Of a stretch of 64,000 bases of DNA, positions 54,800-64,000 are shown one piece after another (positions within the stretch are counted from its first letter, which is position 1; every line of letters begins with the position of its first letter). A model generated the notes under the pieces. It was not told the origin of the DNA, did not search any database, and saw nothing but the letters and a program-made list of their open reading frames with translations. The stretch is from Dactylis glomerata (lineage: Eukaryota; Streptophyta; Magnoliopsida; Poales; Poaceae): NCBI GenBank assembly GCA_007115705.1, contig QXEO01001565.1:744001-808000 (forward strand), given 5' to 3'. A program made the position numbers and the translations under genes.

Positions 54800-56019
54800 T
54801 CGAATTTAGGGATGCTCTGATATTGATGTTATTGATATGAAGGCTGCATAACACAGGACATGCATGCTCATGATCCATGACTCAACGGAACCGATTCCCT
54901 TGCGCCATGTGCACTTCCTTATTCATGAGGAATTGAGGATGCTCAGGATGTTACTATTCTTATTGTATTGCTGCCAGCTCTCACAAGCCTTTTGCTTAGA
55001 ATTGCTCACGCATGGCCTTATGAAGGCATGAATATTATCTATATATGCTAATATCTGTAAACGTGTAGTGATGCTTGTATCAAAGAAAAGCATTGCAAGT
55101 CAAATTTTTGACCTATTGTGTTACTGGCCGTCCCAATTGATCATCCTCTTGAGCTACATAATGACATAACCAAGTGACGAATCATATGCTTAGGACTGAA
55201 TGAACTAAAACTTTGAATATAATTATTTTTTACGACAACTGTTCATGTCCTGAAAATTACTTATGCTTGACAGTTTCACAAGTCGACTTTGAAGACACCA
55301 GCTGATGTATGTTATCTCTTGCCCACGGGTTTGGAGCTGGACCTCAACAATTTCAGCTGGACTAGACCTACTGCCTTCGAGTGAACCCACATATATCCTC
55401 GTGGATTATTAATTTGCACTTGACATCATCAGAGGAAATGTATCTGCGTGTGCTTCCCGTGACCAAATTGGATATACCAATGATTTACTGAAGAGTTATG
55501 TCCCGAAGATGGTTGTATTTCTCCTTGACAGTGTGAGCAATCGAACATTTTTAGAATGGGAATTAAAAGAGCAGGTTTTTGGTTATTTTCAGTAAAACTT
55601 ACGGAGTTTTCCCTGCATTTTACTAATCATGTGTTGTTTTTTCTTCTTCTACAACTCTAGAAGGTCTATTTTTTGGAGGCACTTGATTCGGCTAGATATT
55701 TTTAGGCACTGACAATTTTTTTTTTGTAGATTGCACTTGCAAAATTTCTGATGGCTAGAGAACCCGCTATAAATAGATTATATATTATTACCGATGAAGG
55801 GGCGTTGCGCCTGGGCGAAGCGACCACAGACCAATGGTAGATGTTGACGGTGAGGTACAACATTTGGAAGGAGGAATGTTAGGCTTAGGCTTCCTCGGCG
55901 GCAAGGAGCCCGGGTCTATGGTCTATCTTAAACTATGGCAGCATCACAATTATGACAAACTGGCAAATCCTCGAGTTTGTGTGGTAGATGATCAACAATG
56001 GGATCATCTTGGATCTCGC
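54800..56019. other. Helitron interior between LINE and LTR element
   Basis: This joins 41260 on the left and 63004 on the right once the insertions are removed. It is mostly AT-rich, intron-like sequence with short open pieces (for example 55300-55390 and 55834-56019) that could be captured exons. I recognise no protein family in them. Confidence 0.45.
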
Positions 56020-57655
56020 TGATACGTCTCCAACGTATCTATAATTTTTGATGCTCCATGCTTGTTTTTACACCATTTGCCTAATGTTTCGTTACACTTA
56101 GTGGCACTTTTATGCATTTTCCGGAACTAACCTATTAACAAGTTGCCACAGTGCCAGTTCCATGTTTTCTGCTATTTTGTGTTTCAGAAGTGATACACAG
56201 GAAATATTCTCGGAATTAGATGAAACAAGTTCCTGAAGTCTTATTTTGTCTGGGAGCTTCCAGAGATCCAAAGGAGAGTAGGAGGGGAGCCACAGGGGCC
56301 CCACACGCCAGGCTGGCGCGGCCAGGGCCTAGCCCGCGTCACCCTGGTGTGAGGCCACCTGGCTCCACCTCTGACATCGCCCCTTCGCCTATAAAGACCC
56401 CCCCCCCCCCCGACGGGAAAAACCTAAGTACCCAATCAATTTTCCAGAACACATCGCGATCCGCCGCCGCCATCGACCTGAAGATCGGGAGGGTTCAGAA
56501 GCTCTTCCCGGCACCCTGCCGGAGAGGGGAATCGCCACCGGAGGTCTTCTTCATCGCCATGCTTGCCTCCGGAGCGATGAGTGAGTAGTCTACCTTGGAC
56601 TATGGGTCCATAGCAGTAGCTAGATGGTTGTCTTCTCCACCATGTGCTTCATGTTTAGATCTCATGAGCTGCCCTACATGATTGAGATCACCGTTATGTA
56701 ATTCTACATGTTTGGTTTGTTGGGATCCGATGAATATTGGTGTTATGATTGAGTTGCTATACTGAAATATATCTTATGTTATCTCTATGTTGTTTATGAT
56801 CTTGCATGCTCTCCGTTGTTAGTAGCTATCTTGGCCGAGTAGTTGCTAGTGACTCCAAGAGGTGGTATTTATGCTCGATAGTGGGTTCATGCCTCTATTT
56901 AACCTGGGGGAGTGACAGAAACCTCTAAGGTTGTAGATGTGCTATTGCTACTAGGGAGAAAACAACATTCATATGCTCGAGGGCATATGCTTTGTTTAGA
57001 TTACACACTTTGCTTAATGCAATTATCTGTTGTTCGCAACTTAATACTTGTGGAGTTCTCGGATTGATTCGCCACAAGTGGATTATTAGTCATAGATGCA
57101 GTTGGATGGCGGTCTATGTATTTTGTTGTAATGCCCAGAGTAAATCTCATAGTGATCTTCTTGACATATCACGTTTATCTTTATTCTATCAATTGCCCAA
57201 CTGTAATTTGTTGACCCAGCATGTGTTATTTATCTTATGGAGAGACACCACTAGTGAACTGTAGACCTTGGTCCTATTTCCATCTTATTGCTATCACCTG
57301 TTTACTTTACTCGCATACTCTACTGTTTTCCAATCGATACGCTCATAACCTTTGTTTCAAGCAAACCGGTGAGATTGACAACCTCATCGCAAGTTGGAAA
57401 CAAAGTACTTGGTTGTGTTGTGTGCAGGTTCCGCGTTGCAGCTAGCAAGCAAAGCTTGGACGAGGCGCCATATATAAATTGTCCGAAGCTGTCGCAAACT
57501 AGCAAGCATCACCTTCAGTCGTAATTGTCTGCTCTTCTCGTGAACGATAAACCTTGGTTTCTTAACTGAGGGAAAACAAGCTGCTATACTCATCACACCT
57601 TCCTCTTGGGGTTCCCAACTGGCCGGTTATTTACTTCATCAACTTGGCACCATCA
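56020..57655 (+). repeat. 5' LTR (1636 bp)
   Basis: It begins TGATACGTCTCCAACG and ends TTGGCACCATCA. A run of 14 C (56398-56411) is longer than the matching run of 8 or so in the 3' LTR. The TATA-like CGCCTATAAAGACC is at 56387. Confidence 0.93.
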
Positions 57656-57666
57656 AGCTTCTTTTC

Positions 57667-57684
57667 TGGCGCCGTTGCCGGGGA
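57667..57684 (+). other. Primer-binding site, tRNA-Asp
   Basis: TGGCGCCGTTGCCGGGGA, identical to the site at 47553, 11 bases after the 5' LTR. Confidence 0.88.
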
Positions 57685-57842
57685 AGAGTGGAAGAATTCT
57701 GCGAGGGGAGTTTTTGCACGCACATCCTTTACTTTGTTATTGTTTTGCTTTACTTTATTTATTTTACCTGCATCATTTTATATCAAAAACCCAAAAAAAT
57801 TAGAATCCTTGGTAGTTGTTATTTCTTTAGTTTTAGTTCATT

Positions 57843-58319
57843 ATGTTGTTCCCTAAGTACATTCTGGAGGACCTCTTAGTAGGTAGTGGTTCAATTATTG
57901 GAAAAAGTAACATTGAGGAGTTCTTTAATCACATTAGTATGCATAAGGAAGTTGAGGAAAAATCTTTGGTTGAGCTAGCTCCTAGTATTGAAGTTGCTTC
58001 TGCTTATTTAATTCACATGTTGGAAACTAGGTTTGCTAGTCTTAATCCTTTTACGCAATACATGTTCCTTAAGCTTCATGAAATTGAAGATCCTGAAAAA
58101 AAAGCTTTTATTTTGGAAGCTTTGCGCTTAGAATTTAAAGATGTCGTTATAGAAGCTAGAAAAGTTCTTAAATGTTTTAATAAACTCGGTTCACCTATAA
58201 AGGTTATTAGTACAAACGATGAAGGAGCCGAAATACCTATATCTAGCAAGCTCTTGGGATTGTGTGAAGCGAAAATAACTTTGACTGGATCTGTCCCCAA
58301 AACCTTTTTAGTGATTTGA
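57843..58319 (+). pseudogene. Short element-encoded ORF, probably frameshifted at its end
   Basis: A 158-codon frame starts at ATG 57843 (MLFPKYILEDLLVGS). It is Leu/Glu-rich with helical stretches (EEFFNHISMHKEVEEKSL, FILEALRLEFKDVVIEARK). It is unlike the Gag-like protein of the 6.7-kb element and I do not recognise it. The stop at 58317-58319 comes early; another frame stays open from 58319 to the TGA at 58430-58432, the same place where the other element's ORF ends, next to GATTCGCAATTTTCTGCGCC. A one-base change in the nearby A/T runs is likely. It may be a remnant of an Athila-type gag or an unrelated acquired segment. Confidence 0.5.
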
Positions 58320-58432
58320 GTGAACCAAAGCGTGATCACAAAGGGTCTTATAAAACTTATGTGGATGAAATACAATGCCTTATTGACAAGACCTCTGCAG
58401 TTGATCTTAATGCTTCTTCTGAAAATACTTGA

Positions 58433-61368
58433 TTCGCAATTTTCTGCGCCTAGCTCAAAGGCGTTAAAGAAAAGCACTCTTGGGAGATAACTCAATGTTT
58501 TATTTTCAGTACTTTTTCTTTTATTTGAGTCTTGGAAGTCATTACTACTGTAATGACCGCTCCTTATCTTGTTTATTTTGTTTTTGTGCCAAGAGGAGCC
58601 TCTAATTCGAGTGAGGTAAAGATTTGGGGATGTTGCTGTCCTGAAACTGTTTTCGGTGCTGCACCGTAAAAATTCGTATAAATTCTCTGTATATCTTTTG
58701 GACCTGCGATTTTGTGTGCATATGCCCCAGATTATATCCAAACTTTCGTTTGTTGAACACTTTTTGATTTGAGCAACAGAAAACCCCTCAAAAATTCGGC
58801 CTTTGTCAGCTGTTCTGTTTTGATAGATTTCTGCCAATATTTGTGTTTGCCGCTTTATCGCTTTCTTTTGAGTTCTTTTGATCATGGAACTTTTGGGGAA
58901 GTTGCTACAGTAGTATGTGCAATATATGTGGTGGTTTTGAGTTGAAACCTGAAGCAAAAAGAGGTTGATTATATGTTATGCTACACTAATGTTGCTAATA
59001 GATTTGTGTTTAGTTTTGTATGAAGGAAGTTTTCAAGTGTAGGGATTGGAGAATGATGAGATGAGTTGAAGAATGGACAAAAGCTCAAGCTTGGGGATGC
59101 CCATGCATCACCCCAAGAAATATCCAAGAAGTACAAGCGTCAAAGCTTGGGGATGCCCCCGGGGCACCCCTTCTTCATCGGTAAAAATCAGGTCACCTTT
59201 CAAAACACTATATTTTTATTGCTTCATGCACTATGTGTTTTTCTTGGAGCATCAGTTGTTTTAGTTTTCTTAGTTAGTTTAGTTTTGTTTGCTGCAATAA
59301 ATGGTTGGACCCCAACAAATTTCCTTTGGAGGAGATGTACTCGTTTTCATTTGCCAAGAACACTCCGTTTTTCATTCTTACAATTTCACCGGGTGTTCTT
59401 CTTTTTCCGCTACTGCTTTTGGTTTTCGTTTTTGCCTTGATTTGCATTCAGACCTTGTCATATCTTTTCATCAAGGTGTATTTTTGCCTCTGATCTTTAT
59501 TGGTTTTCATCAAAAGAGGTGTCTTTAAAAATTTCAAATGGTGTTGGAAAAGAGAAAAAGCTTTGTGCAAAATAGTGGTACAAGAAGGAGCTTGTCTAGA
59601 CTGCGGCTTAGGCTTTTTCATGTCATGCTTGATGTCTTTTTGATAGTATGCTTAGTGGTTTTGCTGTAGCATGACTTGTCTCAAATAACTGAGATTGCTT
59701 AATGAGCCTTTGAAAAAATCATGCGTTGTTTTTAATTATTTGGAAGCATTATTTTGGTTTTCTCCTTGATGCTTTATTTGGGTTGACTTGGCGCATGCTC
59801 ACACATGTTAGACTCTTACAAAGTCGCCAATAGCCTCTATGGTCATTTAGTTTTTGACTTTTGATGCCATCTTATGCTTCTTTTAATGTCGCTTTGTCGC
59901 TTTGCATGATTATGGCTATTATTGCTCTCTTAGTTGGTCGCTCCCAGTCTTTTGCTAGCCCTCGCCTTGTACTGAGTATGAGCTCTACTCGTGCATCCAA
60001 CTCCTAAAAGCCAAAGTTTTCCAAAGTGTCCACCATACATACCTACTAGCAATTTGCTATTCCAGGTAAATTTGACTTGCTTTTATTTTCTCTTCAAATT
60101 AAACTCTTACCAGTGTTATGCGAAATTCGGTCAGTAAAGCTCTCACGAACCGGAAGGCACACTTTTACTTTTTCCTGTTCTTAAAAATTTGACATTGTGG
60201 TCTCTTATGTTGAGTTGTTATGCTTGCAAGTTGTAAGTTGGAGACTAGCCCAGCCATGCAGTCATGGGCAAGCTTTCAACATTGCACTTCTTATTTGAGT
60301 TGATATCGTGATCTTTTGTTTATGGATGCCCACGGTGTGAAATGAATTGGGAATCATGTGGGGATCATGGAGTTTGTATATATGTTAGGGAAACGCCGGG
60401 CCGCTAATCTAAGCCATGCATAATTCATGGTGGAAATTTGCAGCATACCCATGGTGAACATTCGACGACGCATCTCACAATAAAAAGCTAAACAAATGGC
60501 AAATAAAAGAGATGTCAAGGTGTTCATTGTCTGCTTGTCCTCTCATTTTGATGTAGGCTTGTTCCATGTCATCGGGCACGGAGGTACCCCGTTGGCGGTT
60601 CTCAATGATATGCATATATTTACAATGACAAGAGCCTTGCTTGGGACTCTAAGTAAAGTAGCATGAGGTTTGGGTACTTGTATTCACGGGACACGAGGTT
60701 TTCAACTTATTATTTGTCAAGCATATGCATCATAATTTTTCTCGCATTAACTTTAACCATTCAAGATGCTTATGATGGGGGCAATGAGAGCTCAAAGCCG
60801 GTAAGTACCATAATTTTTGAAGGTTATAAAACTTGCAATCACTGCTTCCCTCTGCGAAGGGCCTTTCTTCTACTTTTATGTTGAGTCACCACCTTCTACC
60901 TTTATGCACAATCTAAGAGAACATAGTTGTCATTCTTAGTATAATGTGCATTGTCCCAAAGTTTTCATTGATTGATTCATATTGTTGGTTTCACATGTTC
61001 TCAAATTATTTGTATCTAGTCGCCCTCTTAAACTTGAAGGTGTCCTATGCATTTATGTTTTGCTCTGTTTGAAGGACAAGCTGAAAACCATTTGTATGTT
61101 TTTCCTTATGATTTGAACACACGTTTGACTTTCATTGTTTCATTTTCATGATCTTTTGTTTATGTTCATTTGCATGTTTACAACATGGTTGCTAAGTTCT
61201 TATTGTCAAGATTATATTTTCATGCCCATATTTTAAGTTCTTATGATCCCGGCTCACAAATGCTTACATTCATGATCAAGATTGTGTAGGTGCATGTCAC
61301 CTCAAAAATTATTCTTTTGTTATCACTTACCTACTCGAGGACAAGCAGGAGTTAAGCTTGGGGATGCT
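58433..61368 (+). repeat. Long non-coding 3' interior of the 7.0-kb element
   Basis: It matches 48434-51017 except in the middle (60013-60837 is a different module). AAGCTTGGGGATGCC occurs at about 59090 and 59144 and AAGCTTGGGGATGCT ends it (61354-61368). No conserved coding region is seen; frames of up to 124 codons (59066) are interrupted in the related copy. Confidence 0.75.
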
Positions 61369-62998
61369 TGATATGTCTCCAACGTATCTATAATTTTTGA
61401 TGCTCCATGCTTGTTTTTACACCATTTGCCTAATGTTTCGTTACACTTAGTGGCACTTTTATGCATTTTCCGGAACTAACCTATTAACAAGTTGCCACAG
61501 TGTCAGTTCCCTATTTTCTGCTGTTTTTGTGTTTCAGAAGTGATACACAGGAAATATTCTCAGAATTGGACGAAACAAGTTCCTGAAGTCTTATTTTGTT
61601 CGGGAGCTTCCAGAGATCCGAAGGAGAGTAGGAGGGGAGCCACAAGGGCCCCACACGCCAGGCCGGCGTGGCCAGGGCCTGGCCCGCGCCGCCCTAGTGT
61701 GAGGCCACCTGGCTCCACCTCTGACATCGCCCCTTCGCCTATAAAGACCCCCCCAACGGGAAAAACCTAAGTACCCGATCAATTTTCCAGAACACATCGC
61801 GATCCGCCGCTGCCGTCGACCCAAAGATCGGGAGGGTCTAGAAGCTCTTCCCGACACCCTGCCGGAGAGGGGAATCGCCACCGGAGGTCTTCTTCATCGC
61901 CATGCTTGCCTCCGGAGCGATGAGTGAGTAGTCTACCTTGGACTATGGGTCCACCGCAGTAGCTAGATGGTTGTCTTCTCCACCATGTGCTTCATGTTTA
62001 GATCTCATGAGCTGCCCTACATGATTGAGATCACGGTTATGTAATTCTACATGTTTGGTTTGTTGGGATCCGATGAATATTGGTGTTATGATTGAGTTGC
62101 TATACTGAAATATATCTTATGTTATCTCTTTGTTGTTTATGATCTTGCATGCTCTCTGTTGTTAGTAGCTATCTTGGCCGAGTAGTTGCTAGTGACTCCA
62201 AGAGGGGGTATTTATGCTCGATAGTGGGTTCATACCTCTATTTAACCTGGGGGAGTGACAGAAACCTCTAAGGTTGTAGATGTGTTGTTGCTACTAGGGA
62301 GAAAACAACATTCATATGCTCGAGGGCATATGCTTTGTTTACATTACACACTTTGCTTAATGCAATTATCTATTGTTCGCAACTTAATACTTGTGGAGTT
62401 CTCGGATTGATTCGCCACAAGTGGATTATTAGTCATAGATGCAGTTGGATGGCGGTCTATGTATTTTGTTGTAATGCCCAGAGTAAATCTCATAGTGATC
62501 TTCTTGACATATCACGTTTATCTTTATTCTATCAATTGCCCAACTGTAATTTGTTTACCCAGCTTGTGTTATTTATCTTATGGAGAGACACCACTAGTGA
62601 ACTGTGGATCCCGTTCCTATTTCAATCATATTGCTATCACCTGTTTACTTTACTCGCATACTCTACTGTTTTCCACTCGATACGCTCATAACCTTTGTTT
62701 CAAGCAAACCGGTGAGATTGACAACCTCATCGCAAGTTGGGAACAAAGTACTTGGTTGTGTTGTGTGCAGATTCCGCGTTGCAGCTAGCAAGCAAAGCTT
62801 GGACGAGGCGCCATATATAAATTGTCCGAAGCTGTCGCAAACTAGCAAGCATCACCTTCAGTCGTAATTGTCTGCTCTTCTCGTGAACGATAAACCTTGG
62901 TTTCTTAACTGAGGGAAAACAAGCTGCTATACTCATCACACCTTCCTCTTGGGGTTCCCAACTGGCCGGTTATTTACTTCATCAACTTGGCACCATCA
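61369..62998 (+). repeat. 3' LTR (1630 bp)
   Basis: It begins TGATATGTCTCCAACG (one change in the terminal motif) and ends TTGGCACCATCA, followed by CTCGC. About 45 differences from 56020-57655, denser in the first 600 bp. Confidence 0.92.
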
Positions 62999-63003
62999 CT
63001 CGC

Positions 63004-63141
63004 CAAGGGTGACACAGTGGTGGTGAAGTTCCTGGAGTCCATAGAGGATTGAGGTATCAGGTATGCTGGCAAGGTTCTCAAACACACGGTGATGGGTGTG
63101 TTTTTCGCAAAAGTCGTAGCAACGCACGAGCATTCAGCTAG
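63004..63141 (+). other. Helitron 3' end segment with the tail of a short open frame
   Basis: The segment follows the duplicated CTCGC. An open frame ends at the TGA near 63050 (residues like DTVVVKFLESIED) and continues leftward into 55970-56019 across the insertion, so it was one piece before the LTR element arrived. The protein is not recognised. The Helitron hairpin and CTAG terminate it. Confidence 0.5.
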
Positions 63142-64000
63142 TTGCTAATAGGTATGTATGGTGGACACATTGGAACAACTTGGTTTTTGGGAGTTGGATG
63201 CACGAGTAGAGCTCATACTCCGTACAAAATGAGGGCTAGCAAAAGACTGTGAGCGACCAACTAAGAGAGCAATAACGGCCATAATCATGCATAGCGATAA
63301 AACATCATTAAGAGAAGCTTAAGATGGCATCAAAAGTCAAAAAATAAATGATCCTAGAGGCTTATGGCGCTTTGTATGAGTCAAACATGTTGTAAGCATG
63401 CGCCAAGTCAACCCAAATAAAGCATCACAGAGAAAACCAAATTAATGCTTCCAAATAATAAAAACAATGCATGATTTTTTTCAAAGGCTCATTAAGCAAT
63501 CTCAGTCATTTGAGATAAGTTATGCTACAGCAAAAATCACTAAGCATACTATCAAAACGATATCAAGCACGATATGCAAAAGTCTAAGCCACAGTCTAAA
63601 CAAGCTCCTTTTTGTACCACTTTTTTGCATGAAACTTTTTCTCTTTTCCAACACCATTCGAACCTTTTTGAAACAACTCTTTTGATGAAAACCAACATGG
63701 ACCAGAGGTAAAAATACACCTTGATATAAAGATAAAACAAGATCTGAACAAAAATCAAGGCGAAAAACGAAAGCTAAACGCAGTTCTAGAAAAAGAGAAC
63801 ACTTGTTGAACAATAAGAGTGAAAAACTGAGTGTTCTTGGCAAATGAAAAACAAGTAAATCTTCTCCAAAAGAAATTTGTTGGGGTCCAACCATTTATTG
63901 CAGCAAAAAAAACTAAACAAAACTGAAAACTAAAGACGCTCCAAGAAAAACGCATAGTGCATGAAGCAATACAAATATAGTGTGTTGAAAGGTGACCTGA
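63142..64000 (-). repeat. Continuation of the minus-strand element interior after the Helitron
   Basis: The reverse complement matches 59180-60055: CCACCATACATACCTATTAG, GGTCGCTCACAGTCTTTTGC and GCTGCAATAAATGGTTGGAC appear in the same order. Several short minus-strand frames here (for example 63520-63894) also exist in the related elements and are frame-broken there, so I treat them as non-coding. Confidence 0.85.

Larger units (their letters stand above)
56020..62998 (+). mobile_element. Non-autonomous LTR retrotransposon (7.0 kb) inside the Helitron
   Basis: LTRs 56020-57655 and 61369-62998; target duplication CTCGC (56015-56019 and 62999-63003). The LTRs differ at roughly 45 positions by eye, nearly 3%, so this insertion looks older than the 6.7-kb element. 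The interior has a tRNA-Asp primer site and one broken short ORF and no enzymes. Its 3' interior equals that of the minus-strand host element. Confidence 0.93.
40595..63141 (+). mobile_element. Helitron, about 2.0 kb once later insertions are removed
   Basis: The 5' end is A|TCTTTACTATAGGATTCC (40595). The 3' end is a hairpin TCGTAGCAACGCACGA (63114-63129), then GCATTCAGCTAG|T (63141). Removing it joins GGAATAGCAGA to TTGCTAATAGG, matching GGAATAGCAAATTGCTAGTA in the related LTR element (reverse of about 60040-60060), so the empty site is reconstructed with no duplication, as Helitrons leave. It has no Rep/helicase. It was later hit by a LINE (41261-54792) and an LTR element (56020-62998). 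Confidence 0.85.
37662..64000 (-). mobile_element. Minus-strand LTR retrotransposon, TGATACGTCTC family, interrupted and running off the window
   Basis: Its 3' LTR is 37662-39285. The interior reads 39286-40594 and, after a Helitron inserted at an A|T site, 63142-64000. Both parts match, in reverse orientation and in order, the interior of the plus-strand element at 56020-62998 (61370 back to 60055, then 60055 back to about 59180). The 5' LTR must lie right of the window. No coding region is visible in the part present. Confidence 0.85.

Noticed and set aside
58076..58957. A 293-codon minus-strand frame
   Set aside because: It runs antisense to the element ORF and its non-coding tail, has no recognised domain, and is not open in the related element at 48100-48960.

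Overview
This window looks like a repeat-dense stretch of a large grass genome, most likely a cool-season grass (Pooideae: Triticeae or Poeae). The evidence is 1.6-kb LTRs opening TGATACGTCTC with a tRNA-Asp primer site, a chromovirus with 3.65-kb LTRs, Stowaway MITEs with TA duplications, grass-type Helitron ends (CTAG|T after a short hairpin) and a small glycine-rich secreted-protein gene. The species cannot be fixed from sequence alone, and family names are from memory, not from a search. Only one ordinary host gene looks intact: a two-exon glycine-rich protein gene at 19798-20212. Nearly everything else is transposable elements, many nested. || Layout. 1-6829: 3' part of a gypsy-type element (3' LTR 5901-6829) carrying a spliced gene of the 'putative gypsy type transposon' (Transposase_28-like) family on the opposite strand; that gene has an in-frame stop and is split by a solo LTR (936-2561, duplication GCCCT). 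6830-19408: AT-rich spacer with a Stowaway MITE (8266-8479), a foldback element (9306-9767), a Mutator-like element with a perfect 9-bp duplication (9978-11018), a GC-rich low-complexity block, two Helitrons with both ends visible (12650-14457 and 16885-19408, both minus) and two unpaired Helitron ends. 19409-20315: the glycine-rich protein gene; part of its 3' flank is also found at 12376-12649, suggesting an old tandem duplication. 20580-22660: a MITE and a 1.04-kb tandem duplication with a GA microsatellite. || 22666-37330: an older LTR split by a complete Tekay-like chromovirus, 23454-36582, with equal-length 3654-bp LTRs, TGGAC duplication, an extra upstream ORF and an uninterrupted 1501-codon gag-pol. 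|| 37662-64000: a five-layer nest. A minus-strand LTR element (3' LTR 37662-39285) contains a Helitron (40595-63141). The Helitron contains an L1-type LINE (41261-54792) and a 7.0-kb LTR element (56020-62998, duplication CTCGC). The LINE's ORF1 is split by a 6.7-kb LTR element (45919-52640, duplication AGGAG). Removing the Helitron rejoins the outer element at a clean A|T junction (40594/63142) matching the related element near 60050. The two inserted LTR elements lack protease, reverse transcriptase, RNase H and integrase, so they are probably non-autonomous and mobilised by a related autonomous element.
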